From Hymenobacter sedentarius (GTDB taxonomy: Bacteria; Bacteroidota; Bacteroidia; Cytophagales; Hymenobacteraceae): a stretch of 64,000 bases of DNA. This document shows, in pieces, positions 1 through 8,592 of this stretch. Both the position numbers and the translations under genes were made by a program. The stretch lies in assembly GCF_001507645.1 (NCBI RefSeq), contig NZ_CP013909.1:2604001-2668000 (forward strand). Direction: 5' to 3'. The notes under the pieces are model-generated. The model searched no databases and had not been told where the DNA came from. It saw nothing but the letters and a program-made list of their open reading frames with translations. Position 1 is the first letter of the stretch. Every line of letters begins with the position of its first letter.

Positions 1-461
1 AGCAGCTTACTAGAGCCGTCGCGGGCCACGTGCTGCATGGCCACAATGATGTTCTTGGCAGAGGCCACCAAGTCCATGGCGCCGCCCATGCCTTTCACCA
101 TCTTGCCGGGGATTTTCCAGTTGGCAATGTCGCCGTTTTCGGATACTTCCATGGCCCCCAAGATGGTCAGGTCCACGTGTTCGCCGCGAATCATGCCAAA
201 GGAATCGGCCGAGGAGAAGAGGCTGGAGCCGGGCAGCGTGGTCACGGTCTGCTTGCCGGCGTTGATGAGGTCGGGGTCCACCTGGTCTTCGGTGGGGAAG
301 GGGCCCATGCCAAGCAAGCCGTTTTCGGACTGCAATTCCACGTTGATGCCGGCCGGGATGTAGTTGGCCACCAGCGTGGGAATGCCGATGCCGAGGTTGA
401 CGTACGAGCCGTCTTTTACTTCCTGGGCTATTCTTTTGGCGATGCCGTGTTTGTCGAGCAT
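1..461 (-). CDS. scoB: 3-oxoacid CoA-transferase subunit B (partial, cut by left edge)
   Basis: Beta subunit of a 3-oxoacid (succinyl-CoA:acetoacetate type) CoA-transferase, which with ScoA moves CoA between a dicarboxylic acyl-CoA and a 3-oxoacid in the cytosol. The gene runs off the left edge, so about 153 N-terminal codons are visible. They show [13 protein letters not shown], the [10 protein letters not shown] stretch whose Glu is the family's catalytic residue, and [10 protein letters not shown] further on, all standard for this subunit. I place the start at the ATG at 461 ([12 protein letters not shown]), which matches family N-termini; an in-frame ATG at 497 lies inside a dispersed repeat and is probably fortuitous. 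The partner scoA (2160-2858) is on the same strand, but a serine hydrolase gene lies between them, which is unusual for this pair. Confidence 0.9.
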   Translation of the reverse strand, partial: MLDKHGIAKRIAQEVKDGSYVNLGIGIPTLVANYIPAGINVELQSENGLLGMGPFPTEDQVDPDLINAGKQTVTTLPGSSLFSSADSFGMIRGEHVDLTILGAMEVSENGDIANWKIPGKMVKGMGGAMDLVASAKNIIVAMQHVARDGSSKL

Positions 462-492
462 GAGTTGGGTGGGAATGAAGAATGGAAAAGCA

Positions 493-526
493 GTCATGCC
501 GAGCGCAGCCGAGGCATCTCGCGTGG
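493..526. repeat. Solo arm of the GTCATGCTGAGCG repeat family
   Basis: One arm of the repeat whose full palindromes are at 2031-2143, 16045-16141, 17961-18054 and 62982-63062: GTCATGCCGAGCGCAGCC then GAGGCATCTCGCG. No opposite arm is visible nearby, so this is a solo or decayed copy. It lies just upstream of scoB and supplies an in-frame ATG at 497. Confidence 0.75.
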
Positions 527-575
527 GGCACTTATTCCTTTGTTGAATAATTGAATTGCCGTGGCGGGCCAGACG

Positions 576-2009
576 TTATTTGGCGGCCCCAGCCCCCAAA
601 GTTGCAGGAGCCGCCGAGGGGACGAACGACTGATATACCGCCTCTTTAAACTTCTTGGCTAAATCGCCGCCGGTGGTGTTGGGGTATTTTTGAGTGTAAA
701 TCAACGCCACCAGCTTGGCTTTGGGGTCTACCCAGTACGTGGTGCCGAATATCCCGCCCCACTCATACGAGCCTTCCGACAAGCCAAACGGCTGCTTGGC
801 CGCATTTTGCGCGCTCACGATGCTGAAGCCTAGGCCGAATTTGTTGCCGCCCTGGCTTACCTCACCCATGTTGTTCTGCGTTATCAGGGCCACAGTGGCG
901 GGTTTCAGCAGACGGTGCCCGTTGTAGGTGCCGTTGTTGAGTATCATTTCCAGGAAGTGGGCATAATCGTCGATGGTGGACGAGAGGCCCGCGCCGCCCG
1001 AGAAGTACGTGCCGCCCGCCGCCTTTGGATAGTTCGGAAACATGCCGTCGCGTGGTTCCATAGGCACAGTAGCTTTATTTGCATCTTCGGTGTAAAGCTC
1101 GGCCAGGCGGGCCCTCTTATCGGCGGGCAGATAAAACCAGGTGTCCTTCATGCCCAGCGGCTCAAACAGGCGTGTGCGCAGGTACTGGTCCAGCGGCTGG
1201 CCCGAGAGTACCTCAATCAGCCGGCCCAGCACGTCCACGCTCAGCCCGTACGTGAACCGCTCGCCCGGCTGGTGCATCAGCGGCAAGGCCCCCAGCGCAT
1301 CCATGGACTTTGCCAGCGAACCAGCCGGCGTGCCAATGCCGCTCGGAATGCGCGCTTTGGCATAAATGGCCTTGGCCTCCGGGCTGCCAATCACTGGGTA
1401 GCTGATACCCGAAGTGTGGGTGAACAGCTGCCGGATGGTGATTTCGCCCTTGGCCGGCACCGTGGTATAGGTCGAGTCCTTCGGGTTGAAAGTTGCCAGC
1501 ACCTTGGGGTTGCGAAAGGCTGGCAAATACTTCGAAATCGGGTCGTCGAGTTGAAACTTGCCCTCATCATACAGCAGCATCAGGCCGATGCTGGTGATGG
1601 CTTTGGTTTGGGAAGCAATGCGGAATATGGCGTCGGTGCGGAGCGGCGTTTGGGCAAACATGTCATCAACGCCGAAGGACTTGCGGTAAACCACCTTGCC
1701 ATCGCGTAGTACCAGAGCAAGGGCACCGGGCACGTGTTTATCGTAGCGGCGTATGGAGCCGTTGGCCGTCGGCTTCGATAATGGGCCGAACGCGCCGCGC
1801 GAGCCCACATTGGCAGTGTACTGGGTAAGCAGCTGGTCGATGCGCTGGGCTTCGGGCGGGTCGACCGTGGCCGGGGCCGAGGTGGCGGGTAGCAGCCTGC
1901 CCACCACTGCCCTGCGGGCCGGTGCTTTCCGGGCCGGCGGCGCTACTTGGGCCGTAACGCTGTAGCCGCTGAGGACTAGCAGTAAGGCGAGAGAAGAAGT
2001 CTTTTTCAT
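576..2009 (-). CDS. Serine hydrolase, class C beta-lactamase-like (secreted)
   Basis: Serine hydrolase of the beta-lactamase/penicillin-binding fold, the family annotated as esterase, D-aminopeptidase or class C-like enzyme; the substrate cannot be told from sequence. A signal peptide (MKKTSSLALLLVLSGYSVTAQ) suggests export to the periplasm or outside. The active-site S-x-x-K is SQTK at residues 133-136, HTSG follows near 198-201, and a YGLS at about 254-257 sits where the Tyr motif is expected. At 477 residues it has the usual length for a stand-alone domain with a short Pro/Ala-rich N-terminal linker. It lies between scoA and scoB on the same strand, with a palindromic repeat on the scoA side and a solo repeat arm on the scoB side. 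Confidence 0.85.
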   Translation of the reverse strand: MKKTSSLALLLVLSGYSVTAQVAPPARKAPARRAVVGRLLPATSAPATVDPPEAQRIDQLLTQYTANVGSRGAFGPLSKPTANGSIRRYDKHVPGALALVLRDGKVVYRKSFGVDDMFAQTPLRTDAIFRIASQTKAITSIGLMLLYDEGKFQLDDPISKYLPAFRNPKVLATFNPKDSTYTTVPAKGEITIRQLFTHTSGISYPVIGSPEAKAIYAKARIPSGIGTPAGSLAKSMDALGALPLMHQPGERFTYGLSVDVLGRLIEVLSGQPLDQYLRTRLFEPLGMKDTWFYLPADKRARLAELYTEDANKATVPMEPRDGMFPNYPKAAGGTYFSGGAGLSSTIDDYAHFLEMILNNGTYNGHRLLKPATVALITQNNMGEVSQGGNKFGLGFSIVSAQNAAKQPFGLSEGSYEWGGIFGTTYWVDPKAKLVALIYTQKYPNTTGGDLAKKFKEAVYQSFVPSAAPATLGAGAAK

Positions 2010-2030
2010 AGGCTACTTTAAAAATCGACC

Positions 2031-2143
2031 GTCATGCTAAGCGCAGCCGAAGCATCTCGTGTGTGGTGGTAACTCTATTGTTATCTGCGCTGACCTTCCG
2101 TTCAACAATGCGAGCGAGATGCTTCGGCTGCGCTCAGCATGAC
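2031..2143. repeat. Palindromic intergenic element, GTCATGCTGAGCG family
   Basis: Inverted repeat of about 28 bp per arm: GTCATGCTAAGCGCAGCCGA with AGCATCTCG on the left, and the reverse complement ending TGCGCTCAGCATGAC at 2143, with an AT-richer core. It fills most of the gap between scoA and the serine hydrolase. Other full copies are at 16045-16141, 17961-18054 and 62982-63062. Confidence 0.9.
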
Positions 2144-2159
2144 ATTCTAAGGGCGGGGC

Positions 2160-2858
2160 TTAGCTCTGCCGCACGGTGCGCTGTTCAATGCGCTTTTCGT
2201 AGTGCTGGCCCTGGTAGATGCGCTGCACGAAGATGCCCGGCGTATGAATCTGGTTGGGGTCCAACTCGCCGGCGGGCACAAGCTCTTCCACCTCGGCCAC
2301 GGTGATTTTGCCGGCGGTGGCCATCATCGGGTTAAAATTGCGGGCCGTGCCTTTGTAGACGAGGTTGCCGGCGGTGTCGCCTTTCCAGGCTTTCACCAGG
2401 GCAAAATCGGCGATGAGGCCGGTTTCCATCAGGTACATCTTGCCGTTGAACTCGCGGCTTTCTTTGCCTTCGCCCACCTCCGTGCCGTAGCCGGCCGGGG
2501 TGAAGAAGGCCGGGATGCCTGCCCCGCCGGCCCGACACCGCTCGGCCAGCGTGCCCTGCGGAATCAGCTCCACTTCCAGCTCCCCGCTGAGCAGCTGCCG
2601 CTCAAACTCGGCGTTTTCGCCCACGTAGCTGGAAATCATCTTTTTCACCTGCTTGGTTTGCAGCAGCAGGCCGATGCCGAAGTCATCCACGCCGGCGTTG
2701 TTCGAGATGCAGGTGAGGTTTTTTACGCCGAGGCGCAGCAGCTCCTGAATGGAGTTTTCGGGGATGCCGCACAGGCCGAAGCCGCCGAGCATCAAGGTCA
2801 TGCCATCGGCGAGGCCTTGGAGGGCGGCTTGGGCGTTCGGAACGGTTTTGTCTATCAT
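2160..2858 (-). CDS. scoA: 3-oxoacid CoA-transferase subunit A
   Basis: Alpha subunit of 3-oxoacid CoA-transferase, the CoA-binding partner of ScoB in ketone body or short-chain 3-oxoacid use. The 232-residue protein has the family hallmark [13 protein letters not shown] near residues 21-33, [13 protein letters not shown] near 52-64, and a C-terminal part containing [14 protein letters not shown] and [11 protein letters not shown]. Length is typical. Its start codon overlaps the stop of the upstream carboxypeptidase-regulatory-domain gene by four bases (ATGA), implying translational coupling. The expected adjacent scoB is displaced by a serine hydrolase gene and repeats and lies about 1.7 kb downstream. 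The split arrangement makes co-transcription less certain than usual. Confidence 0.93.
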   Translation of the reverse strand: MIDKTVPNAQAALQGLADGMTLMLGGFGLCGIPENSIQELLRLGVKNLTCISNNAGVDDFGIGLLLQTKQVKKMISSYVGENAEFERQLLSGELEVELIPQGTLAERCRAGGAGIPAFFTPAGYGTEVGEGKESREFNGKMYLMETGLIADFALVKAWKGDTAGNLVYKGTARNFNPMMATAGKITVAEVEELVPAGELDPNQIHTPGIFVQRIYQGQHYEKRIEQRTVRQS

Positions 2859-4120
2859 CGGTGGGTGGGAGTGGTACTACGAGTGGGAGTGGCGCTGGCA
2901 GTAGCGGTGGGGGGTACGTAATCGACCGGTAAAAATTCACCTATTTTCTCAAAGCCCCAATAGTCGCCGTTGTAGGCCTCGAGCGGGTTCACCAGCGAGC
3001 CGTTGGCTTGAATCTCGGCCTCGCGGCCCTGCAGCTTCAGCCGCGACACCTGCCGCTTGGCGGGGTAAGGCGTGCGCGAGGGGCCGAGCGAGGCCATGCG
3101 CCGATTGTAAGCGGGGTCGGGGGCCTCGCCGAAGTGGGTCACCTGCAGCTCGCCGGTGAAGCGCAGGTAGGTGTGCCGCCCGTCGGCCGACACCCGGCGC
3201 AGGCTGTCGATGGGCCGCGGCTCGGGGTAGAGCGAAGCCAGGGCCGGGGCAATGGCGTCCCACTTGGCCAGCGAGTCCTGCTCGGCGTCGGTGAACGCGC
3301 CATCGGGCCGGCGCGCGAGCAGGGCGGTGCGTTGGGCTTCGGCGCGCTCGTAGCGTGGGTTGGGCACCACCAGTACCTGTTGGGCCAGGAAGTTGTCGGC
3401 TTTCAGGCGGTTCTGGTACACGCTGCGCAGGAAGTGCATGAAGGAGCCCGTGTAGGCGATGGCGCGGTTGGTGGCCCACTGCTTGCGCTGGCGGTCGTCG
3501 CGCGGGGTCATTTCCTCAAACACCGGCTGGCCGTAGTAGGCAATGGACCGGTCTTCGTCATCGTACACAAACTGCAGCCCGTAGTACTTGAGGCGGTAGC
3601 CCAGGGCGTCGTTGTCTATCTGCACGTACTCCTTGGCTTGGGCCGTGAGCTGCTTGGTGGAGTCGTCGTAGAGCACGCGCACCTGCTCGGGGTTGCTGAT
3701 GTGGCATTGGGCCGAGAAGGTGCTCTGGCCGACGAATAGCTTGGAGAATTTCTGGTATTCCTCGGGCTTGTTGGGAGCCGGCTGTACTACTACTTCGCCC
3801 AGCTGGTTGCCCGTGGGGGCCAGCTGCAGCGTTACTTGCTGGGCGGCCGGGCCCACGGTAATGGTTTGCTTGGCCAGGCGGTAGCCTACGTAGGAGCCCA
3901 CCACATCGTAGGTGCCGGCCGGCACCTTGGGAAACTCAAATTTGCCCTGCTCGGTGGTCGTCACGCCCAGGGTGGTATTGGCCAGAAATACGCTGGCAAA
4001 GGCCAGCGGCTCGTGCGTGACCGAGTCCTGCACCACGCCGCTGAGTTTGCCCTGGGCCTGGGCTGCGGTCAGGGCGCCCAGCCAGCAGCAGCATCCTAGA
4101 AATATCCGTAAGTAATTCAT
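2855..4120 (-). CDS. Carboxypeptidase-like regulatory domain protein, secreted
   Basis: Predicted envelope protein of unknown role. It opens with a signal peptide ([23 protein letters not shown]), followed at about residues 25-110 by a CarboxypepD_reg-like beta-sandwich: [20 protein letters not shown], then [20 protein letters not shown]. The rest (110-400) is a mixed region without a motif I recognise; similar proteins are common in Bacteroidota. The last 17 or so residues are Thr/Pro/Ser-rich ([19 protein letters not shown]) and look like a low-complexity extension past the natural end of the domain. The stop overlaps the start of scoA by four bases. Functional linkage to CoA transfer is not evident. 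Confidence 0.8.
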   Translation of the reverse strand: MNYLRIFLGCCCWLGALTAAQAQGKLSGVVQDSVTHEPLAFASVFLANTTLGVTTTEQGKFEFPKVPAGTYDVVGSYVGYRLAKQTITVGPAAQQVTLQLAPTGNQLGEVVVQPAPNKPEEYQKFSKLFVGQSTFSAQCHISNPEQVRVLYDDSTKQLTAQAKEYVQIDNDALGYRLKYYGLQFVYDDEDRSIAYYGQPVFEEMTPRDDRQRKQWATNRAIAYTGSFMHFLRSVYQNRLKADNFLAQQVLVVPNPRYERAEAQRTALLARRPDGAFTDAEQDSLAKWDAIAPALASLYPEPRPIDSLRRVSADGRHTYLRFTGELQVTHFGEAPDPAYNRRMASLGPSRTPYPAKRQVSRLKLQGREAEIQANGSLVNPLEAYNGDYWGFEKIGEFLPVDYVPPTATASATPTRSTTPTHR

Positions 4121-4154
4121 GAACAGCTTAATTATGGGATAAAAAGAAGCCGAG

Positions 4155-5102
4155 CTACTTCAGGGCGGCCCGGGTATTCTCTGCATCCAACGCCAATTGG
4201 GCCGTTAGCGCGTCCAGGCCGTCATATTTTTCTTCTGCTCGGAGCCAGGCCACAAACTCAAGGGTCAGCAGCTGGTCGTATAAATCGCCGGTGAAATCCA
4301 GCAGATTGACTTCAATCGTCTGGGCCAAATCGTTGCCAATGGTGGGCCGCACGCCAATGCTAAGCATGGCCTCGTGCCGGGTGCCCGCGGCGGTGGTAGC
4401 CCACACGGCATAAATGCCGCGGGCCGGCACCAGCTTCAGCGGTTCGGTGGGCACCAGGTTGGCGGTGGGGTAGCCGATGGTGCGGCCCAACTTCTGGCCG
4501 TGCACCACTGTGCCTGTGAGCGGGTACTGGTAGCCGAGGTAGCGGTTGGCCGTGGCGATGTCGCCCTGGCGCAGGGCCTGGCGGATGCGGGTGCTGCTCA
4601 CGCCCACCGCGTCTACGTCGGCGCGCGGAATCTCCTCTACCGTGAAGCCGTAGCGGGCGGCGTGCTGACTGAGGTAGTCGAACCCGCCTTCCCGGTTTTT
4701 GCCAAAGCGGTGGTCATAGCCGATAACCAGCTGCTTGGTGCCCACCGTTTTCAGCAGCAGGTTCTGGATGTATTCCTCCGACGTCCACTGCGCGAATTCC
4801 TTGGTGAAGGGCACAATGAGCAGGTAGTCAACGCCGAGTTGAGCCAGTTTCTCAATTCGCTCGTCGAGGGTGTTGAGAAGCTGCAGCTCCAGCAGCTCGG
4901 GGTGCGAGGGCGGCGGGCCCAGCACCAGCCGCGGGTGCGGCCAGTAGGTGATGACCACCGCCGGGCCGCCGCTGGCCTGCGCCACTTCGCGCAGCCGCGC
5001 CATGATGCGCTGGTGCCCCACGTGGACGCCATCAAACGTGCCGCTCGTGACGACGGCATTGGCCAGAAAAGGAAATTGAGCCGGGTCGCGGATGACGTGC
5101 AT
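4155..5102 (-). CDS. ribF: Bifunctional riboflavin kinase / FAD synthetase
   Basis: Makes FMN from riboflavin and FAD from FMN using ATP, in the cytosol. The N-terminal adenylyltransferase half shows TSGTFDGVHVGHQ with the HxGH nucleotide-binding motif, VIGYDHRFGKNREGG and VSSTRIRQALRQGD. The C-terminal kinase half has KLGRTIGYPTANL (the GxPTAN motif) and GDLYDQLLTLEFVAWLR. I use the ATG at 5102 (MHVIRDPAQFPFL), giving 315 residues, the family norm; the frame stays open upstream to 5159 but those residues do not resemble RibF. It lies downstream of truB in the same orientation, the usual Bacteroidota order. Confidence 0.95.
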   Translation of the reverse strand: MHVIRDPAQFPFLANAVVTSGTFDGVHVGHQRIMARLREVAQASGGPAVVITYWPHPRLVLGPPPSHPELLELQLLNTLDERIEKLAQLGVDYLLIVPFTKEFAQWTSEEYIQNLLLKTVGTKQLVIGYDHRFGKNREGGFDYLSQHAARYGFTVEEIPRADVDAVGVSSTRIRQALRQGDIATANRYLGYQYPLTGTVVHGQKLGRTIGYPTANLVPTEPLKLVPARGIYAVWATTAAGTRHEAMLSIGVRPTIGNDLAQTIEVNLLDFTGDLYDQLLTLEFVAWLRAEEKYDGLDALTAQLALDAENTRAALK

Positions 5103-5220
5103 TGGGGCGCCGGGGAAGCGAATGGACAAATAAAGATGTGCCGCGAAGGTAACGGGCACTTACCCGAACTGCGCGCTAGCGCTGCGGCTGCCCCGCAACC
5201 GGCGGGCCTCATCCAGCAGG

Positions 5221-6066
5221 TTATTCCGGCGCGATGTCGGGCGCGGGGGCGGCGGCATCGTGGGCCTGGTGTCCCTTGGCGGCCAGCGCATCGGCCTGAA
5301 GAGCCGCATAATACTGCAGACCCACGCGGTTGGGGGCAATGCGCGGCCGCTCGATGCGGGTGCGGCCTTCGCCCTCGGGCCGGGGCGGGCGCAGGGCCTG
5401 GATGGCCTCCAGCGAAAACGCATCCTCTAACCGAAACTCGCCGATGCGGGTGCGCACCAGCCGGGTGAGGTGGGCGCCGCAGCCCAGGGCCACCCCCAGG
5501 TCGCGGGCCAGGCTGCGGATGTACGTGCCTTTGGAGCAGACTACCCGGAAATCCACTTCGGGCAGCGCAATGCGCGTGAACTCGAAGGTTTTGATTTCGA
5601 CGGTCTTAGACTTGATTTCGGCCTCCTGGCCCTGGCGGGCTATTTCGTAGGCGCGCTTGCCGTCGATTTTTACGGCCGAGAACAGCGGTGGCGTTTGCTG
5701 AATGGTGCCGACAAAGGGCAGCGTGGCGGCGATAATCTCCTCCGGGGTGAGGTGGGCGTAGGGGCGGGCCATGTCCACGGCCGTTTCCAGGTCGAAGCTG
5801 GGCGTGGTTTCGCCGAGGCGGAAGGTGCCGGCGTACTCCTTTTCCTGCGCCTGAATCTGGTCGATTTCCTTGGTTTTCTTGCCCGTGCAGAGAATGAGCA
5901 GGCCGGTGGCCAGGGGGTCGAGGGTGCCGGCGTGGCCGATTTTCTTGATGCGCAGCGCGTTTTTCACCTTGCGCACCACGTCGAACGAAGTCCAGGTCAG
6001 GGGCTTGTCGAGCAGCAGGACTTCGCCCGTCTCAAAATCAAAATCGGCTAGCTGCTTTGCACTCAT
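5221..6066 (-). CDS. truB: tRNA pseudouridine(55) synthase
   Basis: Converts uridine 55 in the T-loop of tRNAs to pseudouridine. The N-terminal domain carries [19 protein letters not shown] and the catalytic-Asp motif [12 protein letters not shown] at about residues 40-51; [13 protein letters not shown] near 190 is the second conserved block. It is 281 residues, somewhat longer than average, with a poorly conserved tail rich in Ala and Pro. Its start overlaps the stop of uppP by four bases (ATGA), indicating coupling within the ftsX-DUF3098-uppP-truB-ribF cluster. Confidence 0.96.
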   Translation of the reverse strand: MSAKQLADFDFETGEVLLLDKPLTWTSFDVVRKVKNALRIKKIGHAGTLDPLATGLLILCTGKKTKEIDQIQAQEKEYAGTFRLGETTPSFDLETAVDMARPYAHLTPEEIIAATLPFVGTIQQTPPLFSAVKIDGKRAYEIARQGQEAEIKSKTVEIKTFEFTRIALPEVDFRVVCSKGTYIRSLARDLGVALGCGAHLTRLVRTRIGEFRLEDAFSLEAIQALRPPRPEGEGRTRIERPRIAPNRVGLQYYAALQADALAAKGHQAHDAAAPAPDIAPE

Positions 6067-6893
6067 ACCAGTTGTAAGTTAATGCCCAGGCCCAACATTA
6101 TCAGGAGCAAGCCGCCCACGATGATGCGGTAGATACCAAAGGCCCGGAAGCCGTACTTGGTTACGAAACCCACAAACAGCCGGATGGCTAGCAGCGCCAC
6201 CACAAAGGCCACTACATTGCCTAGTATCAGCTGCTTCACCTCCACGGCTGTGAAGGTGTGGGCCAGATCCAGCCCTTGGGCTTTGGTCACTTTGTAGTAG
6301 TCATACAGGTCCTTGGCAGCAGCGGCGGCCATGGTGGGCATAGCCAGGAAAAAGGCGAACTCCGCCGCGGCCCGGCGGGTGAGCTTCTGCGTGAGGCCCC
6401 CGATGATGGTGGCCGCCGACCGGCTCACGCCCGGCACCACGGCAATGCACTGAAACAGCCCAATGGTGAAGGCCTCGCGCCAGTTGGGCGTCGTCACGGG
6501 GTGGCCACCCTCGTTGGGCTCTTCCTGCGGAAACCACCGGTCGATGAACAGCAGCACGATGCCGCCCACCAGCAGCATCACGGCCACCGTCGTCACCGAT
6601 TCCAGCAACGCATCAATGTGCTTCTTGAGCAAAAGGCCCACCACCACAATGGGAAGAAAGGCCACCAGCAGTTTCAGGTAGAAATCGACGCTCTGAAAAA
6701 AGCGCTTCCAATACACGGCGAGCACCGAAAGGATGGCACCAAATTGAATAACCACCAAGTAAAGCTTGGTAAACGCCGTGGTGGGAATGCCCAGCAGGGC
6801 CGAGGCAATAATCATGTGCCCGGTGCTGGAAACGGGCAAAAACTCGGTGATGCCCTCCACGATGGCGAGGAGCAGCGCGTGCCAATAGGTCAT
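6063..6893 (-). CDS. uppP: Undecaprenyl-diphosphatase
   Basis: Integral membrane phosphatase that recycles undecaprenyl pyrophosphate to the monophosphate carrier for peptidoglycan and other glycan export; known also as BacA for bacitracin resistance. Both diagnostic motifs are present: [17 protein letters not shown] near the N-terminus and [14 protein letters not shown] at about residues 155-168. Several hydrophobic segments span the 276 residues, the family length. The coding region overlaps truB by four bases and follows the DUF3098 gene after an 85-bp gap filled by an AT-rich inverted repeat. Confidence 0.96.
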   Translation of the reverse strand: MTYWHALLLAIVEGITEFLPVSSTGHMIIASALLGIPTTAFTKLYLVVIQFGAILSVLAVYWKRFFQSVDFYLKLLVAFLPIVVVGLLLKKHIDALLESVTTVAVMLLVGGIVLLFIDRWFPQEEPNEGGHPVTTPNWREAFTIGLFQCIAVVPGVSRSAATIIGGLTQKLTRRAAAEFAFFLAMPTMAAAAAKDLYDYYKVTKAQGLDLAHTFTAVEVKQLILGNVVAFVVALLAIRLFVGFVTKYGFRAFGIYRIIVGGLLLIMLGLGINLQLV

Positions 6894-6897
6894 GCAG

Positions 6898-6978
6898 TAA
6901 TGGTTAGCGGTAAACGGTTAATGGTTAATGACGATGAATGGCCGTATTAACCATTGACCGTTTGCCATTAACCATTAA
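6898..6978. repeat. AT-rich inverted repeat (TTAACCATT type)
   Basis: Between the DUF3098 gene and uppP: repeated GGTTAATGGTTAATG on the left and TTAACCATTGACCG with CCATTAACCATTAA on the right form a hairpin with arms of about 30 bp. Composition is very unlike the GC-rich genes around it. Similar low-GC inverted repeats are at 7318-7412 and 35314-35421, with different sequences. Confidence 0.8.
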
Positions 6979-7302
6979 TTAGAGGCGCTTGTAGGCCGGG
7001 GCCGCCACCGGAGCCGCCGGGGCCGAGGTCAGGCTGTCGGTAGTAGTGCCGGGAGCGGCTGTGGGAGCGTTGGCGCTCGAAGTCAGAGTCTTGTCGCGCA
7101 CCAGAATGGCGGCGAACTCAATGCCAAAGCCGAGCAGGAGCAGCAGCGGCCCCAGCGTGATGCCCACGAAGTCCTCGCCGTAGTTGTCTTTGTCGCCGAA
7201 CATCATGGTGATGAAGCCAGCGGCCAGAGCGGCCAGCCCAATCCACATCAGGCGATAGTTGCGGGGGCCGAAGGCGAAGCGAGGCGCGGGTTTAGGTGTC
7301 AT
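6979..7302 (-). CDS. DUF3098 domain membrane protein
   Basis: Small (107-residue) inner-membrane protein of the DUF3098 family, found mainly in Bacteroidota and of unknown function. Two transmembrane helices can be seen: LMWIGLAALAAGFITMMFG at about 18-36 and ITLGPLLLLLGFGIEFAAIL near 49-68. The arginine/asparagine stretch FGPRNYR before helix 1 and the loop with DNYGEDF are typical. The Ala/Thr/Pro-rich tail is variable. It sits between ftsX and uppP, the position this family usually holds, which points to a division or envelope role by association only. Confidence 0.85.
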   Translation of the reverse strand: MTPKPAPRFAFGPRNYRLMWIGLAALAAGFITMMFGDKDNYGEDFVGITLGPLLLLLGFGIEFAAILVRDKTLTSSANAPTAAPGTTTDSLTSAPAAPVAAPAYKRL

Positions 7303-7317
7303 TTAGCAATTAACGGT

Positions 7318-7412
7318 TATCAATTATCAGTTATCATTTAACAGTTATCATTCTCAGAACGGCTTGCCGGCTAGACTAGTAGAACAGCTGATAAATGATA
7401 ATTGATAAATGA
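7318..7412. repeat. AT-rich inverted repeat (ATCAATTATC type)
   Basis: Between ftsX and the DUF3098 gene: ATCAATTATCAGTTATCATT on the left against AATGATAATTGATAAATGAC on the right, with a short GC-rich centre. It forms an imperfect hairpin of about 30 bp per arm and separates the two genes that are normally close. Confidence 0.75.
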
Positions 7413-7413
7413 C

Positions 7414-8313
7414 TTAGTACAGGTCGTCGAGCGACATTTTTAAGTATTTGTGCACGGCACGGGCCGAGCTGAAAAAGCCGATTATCACGCCCAGCACCAC
7501 CACGCCCAGCAGGAGCAGGCCCAGCCGGAGGTCGTCGCGCAGCAGGCGCAGCGGCTCAATTTCGAGGTAGGCGTACTGCAGCAGCGCCACCAGCAGCAAA
7601 GCCGCCAACAAGCCGCTCGCCAGCCCTTGCCAGGTGGCCCGGCGCAGAAACGGCTGCTGGATAAAGAGCGGCGTAGCGCCCACCAGTTGCATGGACCGGA
7701 TAAGGAAGCGCTGCGAAAACAGCGCCAGCTTGATGGTATTGTTAATCAGAATGACCACCACCAGCACCAGCACCGCCGCAAAGCCCAGCAGCACCAAACT
7801 CAGGCGGGTCAGGTTGTTGTTGATGCTGGCAAACAGGTCTTGCGGGTACTGTACCTCAAACACGCCGCGCTGGGTGGAAAGGCTCCGCTCCAACTGCCGC
7901 AGGTGCAGGGTGTCGGTGTATTCGGGCTTGATTTTGAGCACATAGGCATCGCGCAGCGGGTTGTCGGCCAAGAACTGGCGGAAGTCTTCGCCGGTGCTTT
8001 GCAGCAGCTGCCGGGCGCCTTCTTCCCGGCTCACAAAGCGGATTTGGGGCTTGCCGTTGCGCTCGGCCACATAGGGCAGGTGGCCCAGGTCCTGCTGCAG
8101 GCGCAGCAATTCAGTTTCCGGCAAATCACGGTCGAGGTACACCTGCACCTCCAGGTTCTCGCGCACCACTTCCGAGAGTTTTTGCGCGTGAATCAGCAGC
8201 AAGCCAAACAAGCCAATCACCACCAAGGCCAGCGTAATGCTGAACACCACGAGCAACGTAGGATAAGAGCCGAGCTTTTTCTTGCGGGTGCTGGGGGTGG
8301 TGGGGGCGGCCAT
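7414..8313 (-). CDS. ftsX: Cell division ABC-transporter-like permease FtsX
   Basis: Permease subunit of the FtsEX complex, which links the divisome to peptidoglycan hydrolases. A first transmembrane helix (LLVVFSITLALVVIGLFGLL) at about 20-39 is followed by the extracytoplasmic domain (VQVYLDRDLPE, then VSREEGARQLL) and three more helices in the C-terminal half, the FtsX layout. The ATG at 8313 (MAAPTTPSTRKKKLG) gives 299 residues; the frame is open further upstream but that part is unlike FtsX. A TAnnTTTG box lies only 7 bp upstream of this ATG. ftsE is not adjacent, which is common in this phylum. Confidence 0.92.
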   Translation of the reverse strand: MAAPTTPSTRKKKLGSYPTLLVVFSITLALVVIGLFGLLLIHAQKLSEVVRENLEVQVYLDRDLPETELLRLQQDLGHLPYVAERNGKPQIRFVSREEGARQLLQSTGEDFRQFLADNPLRDAYVLKIKPEYTDTLHLRQLERSLSTQRGVFEVQYPQDLFASINNNLTRLSLVLLGFAAVLVLVVVILINNTIKLALFSQRFLIRSMQLVGATPLFIQQPFLRRATWQGLASGLLAALLLVALLQYAYLEIEPLRLLRDDLRLGLLLLGVVVLGVIIGFFSSARAVHKYLKMSLDDLY

Positions 8314-8320
8314 AGGTGGG

Positions 8321-8328
8321 CAAAGGTA
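8321..8328 (-). promoter_or_regulatory. Candidate promoter core of ftsX
   Basis: On the minus strand this reads TACCTTTG, an exact match to the Bacteroidota -7 consensus TAnnTTTG. It lies 7 bp before the ftsX ATG, so the transcript would have almost no leader. Confidence 0.6.
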
Positions 8329-8360
8329 GCTGCAGTGGGGCGATGAAAGAAACCAAACGA

Positions 8361-8577
8361 CAACTCCCCTCCTTACCAAGGAGGGGACGCTCAACTGCTA
8401 AGTTGAGCTGGGGTGGTTGAGCCGTTGAACGAGAGGCGAACGATTGGACCTGAACATCTCACGGTAGAATCGTTCAGGTGTTGTTCGAGTATTGTTCGCC
8501 TATCGTGCAACGAGTCCAACCACTCCCATCCGAACCTGCGGTTCGAATATTCCCTCCTTAGCTAAGGAGGGGAGTTG
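8361..8577. repeat. 217-bp palindromic element (CAACTCCCCTCCTTA family)
   Basis: Outer arms are a perfect 15-bp inverted repeat, CAACTCCCCTCCTTA at 8361-8375 and its complement at 8563-8577. Complementarity continues inward: GGGGTGGTTG pairs with CAACCACTCCC, ACGAGAGGCGAACGAT with a complementary stretch near 8495, and ACCTGAAC with GTTCAGGT, so almost the entire segment can fold into one long hairpin. It fills the gap between tamB and ftsX and carries no gene. Confidence 0.88.
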
Positions 8578-8592
8578 ACCGTCGCTTCTGAC

